Positions 13,432-25,308 of a stretch of 64,000 nt of DNA are shown one piece after another. Source of the DNA: Cannabis sativa (taxonomy: Eukaryota > Streptophyta > Magnoliopsida > Rosales > Cannabaceae); assembly GCF_029168945.1 (NCBI RefSeq), contig NC_083604.1, forward strand, positions 72,742,211-72,806,210, written 5' to 3'. A program made the position numbers and the translations under genes. The notes beneath the pieces were generated by a model. The model was not told where the DNA came from. It saw only the letters and a program-made list of their open reading frames with translations, and ran no database searches. Positions within the stretch are counted from its first letter, which is position 1. Each line of letters starts with the position of its first letter.

Positions 13432-15179
13432 TAAATGCACATCAAATAACTTACCTCGAGAATTACGGTTGATAGAAATATTCAAACTCGCTGCCACATA
13501 GGCAGAAGCGAGATAAGAATAATAATTATTAACAAGCGAAATTGGCGAGACAATAAGTCCATCTCGAGATAAAGAGAATACGCAACTCATTGACCCATAT
13601 ACTCATGAGTAAGAGCTTGCAACTCATTGACCTACATACTCGTATGTACAAAGAATAACAACATTCATCCATCTCAATTTTTATACGTTGAAGTAACCAC
13701 CTCGCTAATGCCTTCCAAATTAGCAAAAGAGAATCGCGAGAAGGATTATATCTCTGTACTTCGCATTTTTTCTACAAAGATAGTAAAGAAAAATAACATA
13801 TACTCAGCGAGAGTCATCCAATATAGTCAGCATAACTCCCTATGGATAAAGATAAAAGAGTAGATGAACGGTTATTTAAGATTATCCCATATGCACAATA
13901 ATGAAACATGAGGGATGTCCACATTTCATGAGCGGTTATGAAAGAATAGATCTCAAGGGAATAACTGTCACCCTACATATCTATTCTATATAAAGTGTGC
14001 CTATATAACTGAATTCTTGGTTTATGAGAAATTCATGGGTTACTTTTTATTTATATTTAATAAAATAATAAAATATTATTTATATATAATAAAATAATAA
14101 AATAAAAATAAAATAAATCTCATTAATATTTGAACTGATATTTGATGCTAATTATTCGAGAGTCACAATCCTCTTTCCTTCTTTATTCGAGAGTAATATA
14201 TAGGTAAGTTTTGATTATATAGCCATTAATATTTGAACTGATGTTATTTATCTTTTTATTAAAATTTCTTCAAACTAGAATTCTAAATTGCATTACTGAG
14301 AACAAAAAAAAAAAAATTTTAAGCTTTAAGCTGTAATACATATAAAATGTATAAGATTTTTTCTAAACTTAAAATCTTTAATTTCATAATAATTAACAAT
14401 CATTTATATATTTTTATTTTTTAAAAAATACTTGAGCTTACCAAAACCTATAAGAACAAAACCAATGAGGAAAACTTTAACCAAAAAAAAAAATGAACGA
14501 AGAAAAAAAGTGTCATAAACATTATTGAATAATGACAATTGCCAACACAAGAATTTTAGCACAAAAAATTATACTTGACCCTTAGACAAGATTATCATTT
14601 TCCAATCCTAAGAATATAAATAATGAACAATACCTCATTAGTTATTCTAGGAGAATGATGCATGGTAATGTCAAAAAAAATCATTAGATGATAATAATAT
14701 TTCTCTAACAATGATACCCTAAGTAAGAACTAAGAAGTATTGTAACGTTTTATTTTTAAGAGCATAAATAATATTAAGACAATTAGATTCCACAATCAAG
14801 CTCTTATTCTCCTATTAAAAAAAAACACATTAATATACATGTAAATGATTCTTAGTTTTACAATAATAAATTATTAATAAACTCACAATTTCATAAAATT
14901 ATAAAGTAGTAATTTCAATTAATTTTTAAAAATAATTTATAATTTTTTCAAAGTATTGTTATAATATTATTTTCAATTTTATAAAAAAATAAATATAATT
15001 TTTTCTAAAAAAATAATTATTAGAAACTTGCCATAAAAGGTTATTAGATTGTTATCTTATTAATTTTTCTTAGTACCCATCAATAGGTATTAACCATTTA
15101 GAAGTGTTCTAGAAATATAAAGTATTTTAACTAAAACATTTCACATTATAATTTGTGAAAAAGAGATTTTTTATCTACA

Positions 15180-15522
15180 ACTTTTAGATAGATATTATCT
15201 TCAATTATCAATAATTTAGAGATTTATTTTTAATTTTCTTTTTTATTTCACACACATTTAAGTTGTGTTTTCTTTAGTATTTGAACATGAATTTTTAGTT
15301 TATTTTTGGATTATCTTAAGAACATATTACACTTAAATTATCAAGTTTTCTTAAACACTATAATATATTACATCCAGTATTTATTTTTAATTGTCAAAAT
15401 TATAAATTACATTATTTAAATATACATAATAATAATCTAATTGTTAATTATATCTTTTAAATAAAGTAAAAAATACCTAACATAAAATTAGTATACGTGC
15501 CTCGCACGTAATTTTTTACTAG
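15180..15522 (+). mobile_element. Helitron 3' end
   Basis: The end carries a 6-bp stem ACGTGC/GCACGT with a CTC loop (15495-15509), an AT stretch, then CTAG followed by T, the standard Helitron 3' signature. About 340 bp upstream of it are recognisably related, in the opposite orientation, to 54989-55330, which ends with the same hairpin. The 5' end (TC...) was not located, so the true length is unknown. Confidence 0.65.
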
Positions 15523-15860
15523 TCTATAAATAGGGATAAAACCCAAGGTAAACGAGACAAAAAAATCTAGGAAGAAAAAGCAAGAGATAATTACCATTGA
15601 TATGATTGTATTCTGTAATCCAAATACTTTTCCTAATAAGATGGACTCGTGGACATGAAGAATTAACTTTAAAATCATGTTAAAATTTTTTTGGTATTCA
15701 TTTATTATTATAACTAATTTGTGGTATATTTATTACATAAAGGCTAATATTTTTTATTAAAGAAAAATTTGCGTTAACAGTTTGGTGCTTTCATTGAGAG
15801 TCTTTTTAGTAAAAACTCAAAAAATACCCTCCTCAGAGACACAACTCAAAATCTGTAATT

Positions 15861-16276
15861 ATGGCGGATGATACTCAGCGTAATGAAGAAAATCATCCAG
15901 AGGAGGCAACCTGTTGCCTTGAAAATGAGCCTCAAGGATCACAAAGATCCAATACAACTTAAATTCCCCGTTCTAGAAGGAACGATGGAGATTTCAACCC
16001 AACTGGTGAACAGATCCCAAAAAGGCAAAGTGAAGACGCCTATGATCCAATCAGATTTTCAAACTAGAGAAATGTCGAATTAGAACAAGAAGCGACGGAA
16101 GCCAAGGTTGCACAGGGAGTAACTCCTCAAACTTAACCTGGTCCATCTACAAGGCGACCACAAGGAAGGCCCTGAGGTTCAAGGACCAAGAGACAAGAAA
16201 ATAATCAAGGGAATCCCATAAATACTCAGGAACAATAACCTGGGAATGCGAGGGATATCCCAATGGATAGAGAAAA
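15861..16276 (+). pseudogene. Start of gag of the older gypsy element, cut by the Tekay insertion
   Basis: An ATG at 15861, 81 bp after the LTR end, opens a frame MADDTQRNEENHPEE that soon hits a stop. The surrounding sequence continues gag-like (charged, glutamine- and arginine-rich) in other frames, with an open stretch at 15868-16083. It is cut at 16276, where the 5-bp target GAAAA was duplicated by the Tekay element. The remainder resumes at 24910. Confidence 0.55.
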
Positions 16277-18141
16277 TGTAAAGACCGCCTATGAATAGTA
16301 CTTTGTATTATTAATTATTTAAGGTTTATGTATTAATAATTATGGAATGCATATTTTAGAAATATATTTTATATATCATATATGTTTTTATGCTATTTTA
16401 TATTACCTAATTTCTGTGATTGTGTTCGGAAGCTGTGGAAAGCGACGTTGGGCCTAGAGAGTTGCATTTTATAATTTAGATTATTATCGGAGTATTATTG
16501 TTTAATAGTAGAGGCGTTAGAATTTTCGGGGATTAGTGTTTGACCATTTTACCCCTAATCTTGGAAAATATTTAAGTTGGATTTAAAGGGTAATTTAGTC
16601 TTTTTCTAGGTGTGGATTAGTGGCTGCCCTATCTTTTGACACCTAGCCTTTTAATGACTTCAGCAAAGGATTAGATAAATCCTTTTCATTTGAGGAATTA
16701 AGGAAGTGAGAGAAAAAGCCAAAATTGAGGAAATTCATTCCATTTCCTCTCTTTCTTTGTTCGGCCAGCCTAGACCAGAAGGAAATTCAGTTCTTCTTCT
16801 TTGTTTTGCTGCAATCAACTAGGGAATCAAGCACTCTTGAAGCTAAGGTAAAATCCTAGAACCCTAGAACATGTTTATTTAAGTTTTCTTCTTAGTTTGA
16901 GCTTGTGTTTTGAGTGTTAGTGGCTGTTTTGATTTGAAATGCTTAGGGATCAAATTCTAGGTTTGGTTTGGGTTAATTAAGGTTTATAACAACTGATTTG
17001 GGTGGTTGGTTTAGGTGTTGTGTTAATTTGAGCATAAAAACCTTAACTTAGGTCTTTAATGGCATATCTTGACTTAGTGGTTATTTCTGGGATTTGTTGG
17101 TTGGAAAACGTTGTAAATACATTATGCAGGTGTTCTGGAAAGTTTGGTGAAGTTTGGTTGGATTTTGAGGTCAAGGGGAGATGTTTCGGGTTCCCGGCAC
17201 GAGCCGGAATTGGGTTACAGGGGACCCGTAACCTTCGGTCGGCCAGGTTGGTGACCCAGAACCGGACTTCCGGTTGGGAACCGGCCTGCCGGTTGGGGCT
17301 TTTTCCCGAACCCTAGTTTTTCCCGTTTTTAAGTATTTTAGGGTATTGGCATCCTTTTCATCGATAGGGTTAAGCTTAGTTTGTATTTTAAATCCCCGAT
17401 AAGTGTTTTAGCGAGTCTCTCATCGGTTTTTGAACATTATGGTTTAGGGCCCTGTAAAACGTCGAGCTGCACTTCCACTCAGGCTGACCGGCACACTTGA
17501 GCAAGGAACGAGGTAAGATAGCGTAAGAATATATATATGAATATTTATGCTTGTTTTGGATGTTAATGTAATTACGGTGTTACCAACACGAGTACCCAGG
17601 GTACGTCGTGTTCGTGGTACAACACTTAGTAATTCTCGGGAGTACAGTTAGGGCTCTACCAACACAAGTACAGAGTTGGTACTTTAGTGCATTTGGTATA
17701 GTAGTCGTACTACCCTTAAGAACGTTCTTAATCATTTGGTGAGCTTCGTTGTTAAGCTCAGGGCAGCTTGATCATAAAGCTGGCACCGTGCTACTTTTAT
17801 ATTTCTTGCATATCTTACTGAGTCTGTTGACTCATCAGTTTGCTACCTTGTGTAGGTAAAGGAAAAGCAAAGCTGGAGGAACAGTGAGGTGGAACTCGGC
17901 ATGATTGTACATATTGCGGCAGTGCAACCTGGAGGGTTTCGGTTTATAAATATTTTGGAGTCTGTATTTTGATGATGCATGTCCGCAAAACTTTTAAAAA
18001 AAAATATATATATGTATATGTAATAGTAAAGTACTTTTATCCTAAATTTTGATACTCGGGATCCCGATCCATATGGTTATTAATATATAAATTATTAAAG
18101 TTAATTTCCGAGTTTATTATTATTAAAATACGGGCGTTACA
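16277..18141 (+). repeat. 5' LTR of the Tekay element
   Basis: Begins TGTAAAGACCGCC and ends GGGCGTTACA. It differs from the 3' LTR by a few single changes (for example near 17012, 17030 and 17100) plus a dense patch at 17190-17255, where the first two palindromic AACCGG-N4-CCGGTT modules of the 3' copy are degraded. Modules three and four are intact here. The LTR drives transcription of the element; the exact U3/R/U5 borders were not assigned. Confidence 0.95.
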
Positions 18142-18144
18142 GTT

Positions 18145-18157
18145 TGGTATCAGAGCC
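18145..18157 (+). promoter_or_regulatory. Primer-binding site, initiator methionine tRNA type
   Basis: TGGTATCAGAGCC lies three bases after the 5' LTR end. It is complementary to the 3' end of plant initiator methionine tRNA, the usual primer for minus-strand DNA synthesis in Tekay and many other plant elements. Confidence 0.93.
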
Positions 18158-18386
18158 ACTGGGTTGTCCACTGAAGACCGTCAAGATATGTACAATCAAG
18201 GCCAGTGTCGAGTTCAACTCACGGTTCCGTAAGCTTTATTCTTTTTTTGCAAACTATTTTAAGATATGTTGCGTTATATATATATGATTAAATAAGATAT
18301 TTTAAATTTTAAATTGCGGTCTTGAAAGTATTTTGACCACTGTCTGACCTACGTGCCTTGTGGGTTCGCAGGCTAAGTCCTAAATA

Positions 18387-21300
18387 ATGGACGACCAGCG
18401 AAACGTTAGAAGGCAGGGTGAATTGGTTGAGACCGGAGGTGGTCGGGGTGGTAGAAATCCCCAAAACCCCCGTGGACGCGGTAGAGGCCGCGGTCGAATT
18501 CCGAGAGGTGGACAGGAGAATCCACCTCAGGCCCCTGTTGATTGGGAACAAAGGTTTGCTGAAATGCAAACTAGAATTGAGCAACAAGAAGAAGAGATCC
18601 GGCGGCTCAGGCAACGAGATGCCCCTGTTGAGCCTCCCCTGCAACCGGCTGTTGCAGTTCCTGCAGCCCCTGCGGTGCCAGCTGAGCAACATGTTGCTGG
18701 TAACCGCATGGAGCCTTTATATGAGAGGTTCAGAAAACAAGCGCCTCCAGTATTTCTGGGAGGCCCTGATGTTTTAAAGGCGGAGCAGTGGTTGACTGTT
18801 ATTGAGAAAATATTGAACTTTATGGGAGTAGCTGGAAATGATAGGGTGGCATGTGCCACGTTCCAATTTCAGGAGGATGCCCTGATTTGGTGGAAAATGG
18901 TATCCCTCACTAGGGATGTGACTAGAATGACCTGGGAAGAGTTCCGGGAATTGTTTAACGCCAAATATTACAATGAGGCGGTCCGCAGTGCAAAGCGGAA
19001 GGAATTTATTGAGTTGGTACAAAGTGAGGGTATGTCAGTAACTGAGTATACCACCAAGTTTGATCGCTTGGCTAAATTAGCCTCTGGAATTATACCAACA
19101 GTATTCAGCAAGAAAGAAAAGTATTTGGCTGGACTGAATGCCAAAATCAGACATGACCTGGTTATTACAACGAGTGATACAACGACTTATGCAGAAATGG
19201 TTGATAAGGCTCTTCGAGCAGAAGGGGCAGTGAAATTTTTACAAGAAACCCGAGAGTCTTCTGGTGTTGGTGGGATTACTACTCTCCCTATGTCGGGTCC
19301 TGAAAAAGAGAGTGGGGGTTCTACCCTTGAACAGAGGAAAAGAACTTTTCCATCTTCGGGAAGTTCAGGGCAAGGAAAAAGGTTTCGAGGAAACCAGAAT
19401 AGAGGAGGACGTCAGACTTATTCTTATCCTGAGTGCCCGCGTTGCAAGAAGCATCATCCCGGGGTTTGTAACCGGAGAGCCTGTTTTCAGTGCGGTTCGG
19501 TGGGACATCTCAGGAAAGACTGTCCTCAGCTGAGGAAAGAGGAACCGAAGCCCGAGGTCAAACCTGTGCCTGCACCTGCTCGTGTCTTTGCTATAACTCA
19601 GGCTGATGCTGCTGCCAGTCCTTCAGTAGTTGCAGGTCAGCTTCTAATCAATGGTTTTGCTTATACTGTTTTATTTGATTCGGGTGCTACTCGGTCTTAT
19701 GTGTCATCAAGACTTCTTGATCAGTTTGATAGACCTAGTGATATTCTCGAGACGGGGTTTGGAACCCTGTTGCCTAATGGGGAATTAATTATTTCAAGAA
19801 AGTGGATTAGGTCAGTAATAATTAGAATTGAAGATAGAGAATTGAGTGCTGATCTCGTGGAGTTGCCATTGGCCGAATTTGACATTATACTTGGTATGGA
19901 CTTTTTGTCTAAATACTCTGCTAGTATTGATTGTAAACGGAAAATGGTGACTTTTGAACCGGAAAATGAGGAACCTTTTGTTTTTGTTGGCTCGGTCCAA
20001 GGTTCTCGTGTCCCAAGAATCTCAGCGTTGAAAGCTAGGGATTTATTACGAGACGGATGTGTTGGTTTTCTGGCAGTGGTAGTGGAATCCAGTAAACCTG
20101 TGTTACTTGGACCAGAAGAAGTTAAAGTGGTTAAGGAATTCCTGGATGTATTTCCAGAGGAATTGCCGGGATTACCACCTCAGCGGGAGATAGATTTCAT
20201 CATTGACTTAATTCCTGGAGCAGAACCTGTTTCAAAGGCACCCTATCGAATGGCACCTGCTGAATTAAAAGAACTAAAGATACAACTCCAAGGGATGTTG
20301 GATCTAGGGTTTACTCGACCTAGTGTGTCACCTTGGGGAGCCCCTGTGCTATTTGTGAAGAAGAAAGATGGAACTCTTCGGATGTGTATTGATTATCGGG
20401 AGCTGAATAAGTTAACCATTAAGAATAAATATCCTCTGCCCAGAATTGACGATTTGTTTGACCAACTTCAGGGCAAGACTGTATTCTCTAAAATTGACTT
20501 GAGGTCTGGGTATCATCAATTGAGAATTCGAGAAGAGGATATCCCGAAGACAGCTTTTCGAACCAGGTATGGTCACTATGAATTCCTGGTTATGTCTTTT
20601 GGGTTAACAAATGCACCGGCAGCTTTTATGGATCTCATGAATAGGGTATTCAAGGATTTCCTCGATAATTTTGTAATTGTATTTATCGATGATATTCTTG
20701 TGTACTCTCGGTCAGAAGCAGAGCATGAGCAACATCTTCGAATGGTTCTGCAGCGACTTAGAGATCATAAACTCTATGCAAAGTTCAAAAAGTGTGAGTT
20801 TTGGCTGTCACAAGTGTCTTTTCTGGGGCATATTGTTGGAAAAGACGGAATTATGGTTGATCCAGGAAAGATTGAAGCAGTGAAGAATTGGCCTAGACCT
20901 AAAACAGTCACTGAAATTCGAAGTTTTCTCGGTTTAGCGGGTTATTATCGACGTTTTGTGGAAGGATTTTCCAAAATTGCGATGCCGTTATCCGAGTTAA
21001 CTAGGAAAAATCAGCGATTTATATGGTCAGATAAGTGTGAAAAGAGTTTTCAAGAGCTGAAGCAACGATTGATTACAGCTCCTGTTCTAGCCTTGCCTTC
21101 TGATCAAGAAAAGTTTGTGGTGTATTGTGACGCTTCAAGGCAGGGTTTAGGCTGTGTGTTAATGCAAGCAGATAAAGTCATAGCTTATGCTTCTCGGCAA
21201 TTGAAAGATTATGAGCAGCGTTATCCAACTCACGACCTAGAACTTGCAGCAGTGGTGTTCGCCTTGAAAATTTGGCGACATTACTTGTATGGTGAAAGGT

Positions 21301-23006
21301 GTGAGATCTATACTGACCACAAGAGTCTCAAGTATTTCTTTACTCAGAAAGATTTGAATATGAGACAGAGAAGGTGGTTAGAATTGGTAAAAGACTATGA
21401 CTGTGAAATCCTGTATCATCCTGGAAAAGCAAATGTTGTGGCTGATGCCTTAAGCAGGAAAGGACCTGATCAGATATCCAACATGGTTATGATTTCCTCT
21501 CAGCTAGCCTCGGAAATGGCTAGGGCAGATATTGAGTTGGTGACTGAGAGATTATTTAATCTGACACTTCAGTCAGATTTGTTGGAAAGAATCAGAATGG
21601 TTCAGCTAGAAGATCCTGAATTGGTTAAAATTCGAGAAGATGTCTTAGCAGGCAAAGCTAAGGACTTTTCCATTTCTGACAATGGGATGCTGTTGTTCAA
21701 AGCACGGGTGTGTGTCCCTGATTTTAGTGAACTTAAAAAGGAAATTTTAGAAGAAGCTCATACTACCCCTTACTCATTACATCCAGGAACCACCAAAATG
21801 TATCAAGATTTAAAGCCCTATTTCTGGTGGTATGGGATGAAGAGGGATGTAGTGGACTATGTCACTAAATGCTTAACCTGTCAGCAAATTAAAGCTGAGC
21901 ATCAACGACCGGCGGGGTTACTTCAGCCATTAACACTTCCGGAATGGAAGTGGGAAGACATTGCGATGGACTTTGTGGTTGGCTTGCCTAGAACCACAGG
22001 AATGTACGACTCAGTTTGGGTTGTGGTGGATCGTTTTACAAAGTCAGCACATTTCTTACCTGTTAAGGTAACCTATTCAGTGGATCAGTATGCTGATTTG
22101 TATGTGAAAGAAATTCTCCGTCTTCATGGAGTACCGAAGTCAATCGTTTCAGATAGGGATCCTAAATTTACCTCAAAGTTTTGGGTGAGTTTACAAAAGG
22201 CTATGGGAACTAATTTGAAATTCAGCACAGCCTTTCATCCTCAAACAGATGGGCAATCTGAACGAACCATCCAAATACTCGAAGACCTGTTACGAGCTTG
22301 TGTCATGGATTTTGGAGGGTCATGGATTAAGTATTTGCCTCTGATTGAATTCTCCTATAATAATAGCTATCAAAGTACCATAGGAATGGCTCCCTATGAG
22401 CTGCTCTATGGAAGAAAATGTCGTTCCCCAATTCATTGGGACGAAACAGGAGAACGGAAATACTTGGGCCCTGAATTAGTCCAGAAGACAAATGAAGCAA
22501 TCAACAAGATCAAAGCTCGAATGCTTGCTTCTCAAAGCAGGCAGAAAAGTTATGCAGATCCCAAGCGACGGGATGTTACATTCCAACCTGGTGATCATGT
22601 CTTTCTACGAGTATCCCCGATGAAGGGAATCAGACGCTTTGGAAAGAAAGGTAAATTGAGCCCTAGGTTTATTGGACCTTTTGAAATTCTGGAGAAGGTT
22701 GGACAAGTTGCTTATCGGTTAGCCCTACCTCCTTCCTTATCAGCAGTGCATAACGTGTTTCATGTATCCATGCTAAGGAAGTATGTGTCTGATCCAAAGC
22801 ATGTTCTGAATTACGAAGCATTGGAATTGCAATCTGATTTATCATATGACGAACAACCGGTGCAAATTCTGGATAAAAAGGAAAAGGTTCTCCGAACCAA
22901 AACCATATCATTGGTCAAGGTACTTTGGAGAAACAGTAAAGTGGAAGAAGCCACTTGGGAATTGGAATCTGAGATGAGAGCCCAGTATCCTGAGTTATTC
23001 AGGTAG
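18387..23006 (+). CDS. Gag-Pol polyprotein of the Tekay element, 1539 residues
   Basis: A single uninterrupted frame encodes capsid-type Gag (about residues 110-290), a CX2CX4HX4C zinc knuckle at C366-C379, an aspartic protease with DSGA at 431-434, reverse transcriptase with FIDD at 766-769 (the usual Y-x-D-D site with F first), RNase H with the first catalytic Asp near 915, and integrase with an HHCC-type finger. The integrase catalytic triad is D1195, D1256 and E1292 (D,D-35-E). The C-terminal tail (LVKVLWR...EEATWE...) is the chromodomain-like tail of chromoviruses. The start ATG at 18387 is the first good one after the primer-binding site and gives a basic, glycine-rich N-terminus. All catalytic residues I looked for are present, so the protein could be active. 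Confidence 0.95.
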   Translation: MDDQRNVRRQGELVETGGGRGGRNPQNPRGRGRGRGRIPRGGQENPPQAPVDWEQRFAEMQTRIEQQEEEIRRLRQRDAPVEPPLQPAVAVPAAPAVPAEQHVAGNRMEPLYERFRKQAPPVFLGGPDVLKAEQWLTVIEKILNFMGVAGNDRVACATFQFQEDALIWWKMVSLTRDVTRMTWEEFRELFNAKYYNEAVRSAKRKEFIELVQSEGMSVTEYTTKFDRLAKLASGIIPTVFSKKEKYLAGLNAKIRHDLVITTSDTTTYAEMVDKALRAEGAVKFLQETRESSGVGGITTLPMSGPEKESGGSTLEQRKRTFPSSGSSGQGKRFRGNQNRGGRQTYSYPECPRCKKHHPGVCNRRACFQCGSVGHLRKDCPQLRKEEPKPEVKPVPAPARVFAITQADAAASPSVVAGQLLINGFAYTVLFDSGATRSYVSSRLLDQFDRPSDILETGFGTLLPNGELIISRKWIRSVIIRIEDRELSADLVELPLAEFDIILGMDFLSKYSASIDCKRKMVTFEPENEEPFVFVGSVQGSRVPRISALKARDLLRDGCVGFLAVVVESSKPVLLGPEEVKVVKEFLDVFPEELPGLPPQREIDFIIDLIPGAEPVSKAPYRMAPAELKELKIQLQGMLDLGFTRPSVSPWGAPVLFVKKKDGTLRMCIDYRELNKLTIKNKYPLPRIDDLFDQLQGKTVFSKIDLRSGYHQLRIREEDIPKTAFRTRYGHYEFLVMSFGLTNAPAAFMDLMNRVFKDFLDNFVIVFIDDILVYSRSEAEHEQHLRMVLQRLRDHKLYAKFKKCEFWLSQVSFLGHIVGKDGIMVDPGKIEAVKNWPRPKTVTEIRSFLGLAGYYRRFVEGFSKIAMPLSELTRKNQRFIWSDKCEKSFQELKQRLITAPVLALPSDQEKFVVYCDASRQGLGCVLMQADKVIAYASRQLKDYEQRYPTHDLELAAVVFALKIWRHYLYGERCEIYTDHKSLKYFFTQKDLNMRQRRWLELVKDYDCEILYHPGKANVVADALSRKGPDQISNMVMISSQLASEMARADIELVTERLFNLTLQSDLLERIRMVQLEDPELVKIREDVLAGKAKDFSISDNGMLLFKARVCVPDFSELKKEILEEAHTTPYSLHPGTTKMYQDLKPYFWWYGMKRDVVDYVTKCLTCQQIKAEHQRPAGLLQPLTLPEWKWEDIAMDFVVGLPRTTGMYDSVWVVVDRFTKSAHFLPVKVTYSVDQYADLYVKEILRLHGVPKSIVSDRDPKFTSKFWVSLQKAMGTNLKFSTAFHPQTDGQSERTIQILEDLLRACVMDFGGSWIKYLPLIEFSYNNSYQSTIGMAPYELLYGRKCRSPIHWDETGERKYLGPELVQKTNEAINKIKARMLASQSRQKSYADPKRRDVTFQPGDHVFLRVSPMKGIRRFGKKGKLSPRFIGPFEILEKVGQVAYRLALPPSLSAVHNVFHVSMLRKYVSDPKHVLNYEALELQSDLSYDEQPVQILDKKEKVLRTKTISLVKVLWRNSKVEEATWELESEMRAQYPELFR

Positions 23007-23029
23007 ATTTCGGGGGCGAAATCCTTTTA

Positions 23030-23042
23030 ACGGGGGGATAAT
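23030..23042 (+). promoter_or_regulatory. Polypurine tract
   Basis: ACGGGGGGATAAT directly precedes the 3' LTR, the position where plus-strand DNA synthesis is primed. A second G-rich word (CGGGGGCGAA) lies at 23011-23020. Confidence 0.85.
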
Positions 23043-24909
23043 TGTAAAGACCGCCTATGAATAGTACTTTGTATTATTAATTATTTAAGGTTTATGTATT
23101 AATAATTATGGAATGCATATTTTAGAAATATATTTTATATATCATATATGTTTTTATGCTATTTTATATTACCTAATTTCTGTGATTGTGTTCGGAAGCT
23201 GTGGAAAGCGACGTTGGGCCTAGAGAGTTGCATTTTATAATTTAGATTATTATCGGAGTATTATTGTTTAATAGTAGAGGCGTTAGAATTTTCGGGGATT
23301 AGTGTTTGACCATTTTACCCCTAATCTTGGAAAATATTTAAGTTGGATTTAAAGGGTAATTTAGTCTTTTTCTAGGTGTGGATTAGTGGCTGCCCTATCT
23401 TTTGACACCTAGCCTTTTAATGACTTCAGCAAAGGATTAGATAAATCCTTTTCATTTGAGGAATTAAGGAAGTGAGAGAAAAAGCCAAAATTGAGGAAAT
23501 TCATTCCATTTCCTCTCTTTCTTTGTTCGGCCAGCCTAGACCAGAAGGAAATTCAGTTCTTCTTCTTTGTTTTGCTGCAATCAACTAGGGAATCAAGCAC
23601 TCTTGAAGCTAAGGTAAAATCCTAGAACCCTAGAACATGTTTATTTAAGTTTTCTTCTTAGTTTGAGCTTGTGTTTTGAGTGTTAGTGGCTGTTTTGATT
23701 TGAAATGCTTAGGGATCAAATTCTAGGTTTGGTTTGGGTTAATTAAGGTTTATAACAACTGATTTGGGTGGTTGATTTAGGTGTTGTATTAATTTGAGCA
23801 TAAAAACCTTAACTTAGGTCTTTAATGGCATATCTTGACTTAGTGGTTATTTCTGGGATTTGTTGATTGGAAAACGTTGTAAATACATTATGCAGGTGTT
23901 CTGGAAAGTTTGGTGAAGTTTGGTTGGATTTTGAGGTCAAGGGGAGATTTTTCGGGTTCCCAGCACAGAACCGGAATTCCGGTTCTGGGGGACCTGTGGC
24001 AACCGGTCGACCGGTTGGTGACCCAGAACCGGACTTCCGGTTGGGAACCGGCCTGCCGGTTGGGGCTTTTTCCCGAACCCTAGTTTTTCCCGTTTTTAAG
24101 TATTTTAGGGTATTGGCATCCTTTTCATCGATAGGGTTAAGCTTAGTTTGTATTTTAAATCCCCGATAAGTGTTTTAGCGAGTCTCTCATCGGTTTTTGA
24201 ACATTATGGTTTAGGGCCCTGTAAAACGTCGAGCTGCACTTCCACTCAGGCTGACCGGCACACTTGAGCAAGGAACGAGGTAAGATAGCGTAAGAATATA
24301 TATATGAATATTTATGCTTGTTTTGGATGTTAATGTAATTACGGTGTTACCAACACGAGTACCCAGGGTACGTCGTGTTCGTGGTACAACACTTAGTAAT
24401 TCTCGGGAGTACAGTTAGGGCTCTACCAACACAAGTACAGAGTTGGTACTTTAGTGCATTTGGTATAGTAGTCGTACTACCCTTAAGAACGTTCTTAATC
24501 ATTTGGTGAGCTTCGTTGTTAAGCTCAGGGCAGCTTGATCATAAAGCTGGCACCGTGCTACTTTTATATTTCTTGCATATCTTACTGAGTCTGTTGACTC
24601 ATCAGTTTGCTACCTTGTGTAGGTAAAGGAAAAGCAAAGCTGGAGGAACAGTGAGGTGGAACTCGGCATGATTGTACATATTGCGGCAGTGCAACCTGGA
24701 GGGTTTCGGTTTATAAATATTTTGGAGTCTGTATTTTGATGATGCATGTCCGCAAAACTTTTAAAAAAAATATATATATATGTATATGTAATAGTAAAGT
24801 ACTTTTATCCTAAATTTTGATACTCGGGATCCCGATCCATATGGTTATTAATATATAAATTATTAAAGTTAATTTCCGAGTTTATTATTATTAAAATACG
24901 GGCGTTACA
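23043..24909 (+). repeat. 3' LTR of the Tekay element
   Basis: TGTAAAGACCGCC to GGGCGTTACA, 1867 bp, matching 16277-18141. It retains four palindromic modules at 23969-24061. The 100-residue open frame at 23867-24169 lies across them and is not a gene. Confidence 0.95.
23969..24061. repeat. Array of four AACCGG-N4-CCGGTT palindromes
   Basis: Four 16-bp modules lie at 23969-23984 (core AATT), 24001-24016 (core TCGA), 24027-24042 (core ACTT) and 24046-24061 (core CCTG). The outer six bases of each side are constant while the four-base core varies. Related modules occur in the solo LTRs at 12241, 12296, 57034 and 57065, and degraded ones in the 5' LTR and near 120. Confidence 0.9.
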
Positions 24910-25308
24910 GAAAATCCACCAAATACGTGAAATACGAGAAATCAAGAGCATCAACGTGACATTCCAGGAACTTCCCATGGATCGCAAACCAAGAGAATGA
25001 ACAACCTAATATACCTGAATCATCTCGCACGAATGCAAATGCTAGGCAGTCTCTACCAGTAAACCAAGAAATTCTAGAGCATGGAAGGAGAAACGCTAGA
25101 AATCAACCTAGGATAGGTCGACCCCCAAGGCATCCACAAAGGCTTACTTGCAACGACAAAGAAAGCACACACACATACTTGAGTAGGGGTCGTGTGTCAA
25201 ATCTCTTTCAAAGAAGGATGCCAATGCGAGAAGAGTCACGAAAAATTGGCTCGAGTACAAATTTAGGAGAATCAAGATCAAGGACCTGCGTGCACAACCT
25301 GGACAGTC
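24910..25308 (+). pseudogene. Continuation of the older gypsy gag after the Tekay insertion
   Basis: The sequence resumes with the duplicated GAAAA and continues as arginine-, asparagine- and glutamine-rich gag-like coding sequence in broken frames. There is no intact frame. It gives way to the element X repeat near 25309. Confidence 0.45.

Larger units (their letters stand above)
10979..15779 (+). mobile_element. 5' LTR of an older Ty3/gypsy element, broken by insertions
   Basis: The sequence starts TGTTATACCCTAATTTCGG and ends ...GCGTTAACA, just before the phrase TTTGGTGCTTTCATTGAGAG, which in many plant gypsy elements follows the 5' LTR, and a gag-like ATG at 15861. A TATA-like CTATATAAAG lies near 13985. 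The LTR is interrupted by a complete solo LTR (11068-13431) and by a Helitron segment ending at 15522. The start is inferred from the TG and from continuity across the solo LTR. The boundary with the copia relic upstream is uncertain. Confidence 0.5.
16277..24909 (+). mobile_element. Complete Tekay-lineage Ty3/gypsy LTR retrotransposon
   Basis: An 8.6-kb element with two LTRs of about 1865 bp, a primer-binding site, one open Gag-Pol frame, a polypurine tract and a perfect 5-bp duplication GAAAA (16272-16276 and 24910-24914). It lies inside the gag region of an older gypsy element. The two LTRs are almost identical except for a divergent patch at about 17190-17255 versus 23950-24020, so insertion was recent. 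Domain order (Gag, protease, RT, RNase H, integrase, chromodomain-like tail) and a single frame fit the Tekay/Del chromovirus lineage. With all parts present it may be autonomous. Confidence 0.95.

Noticed and set aside
18309..18859. Minus-strand frames over the start of Gag-Pol
   Set aside because: Shadows of the plus-strand Gag frame.
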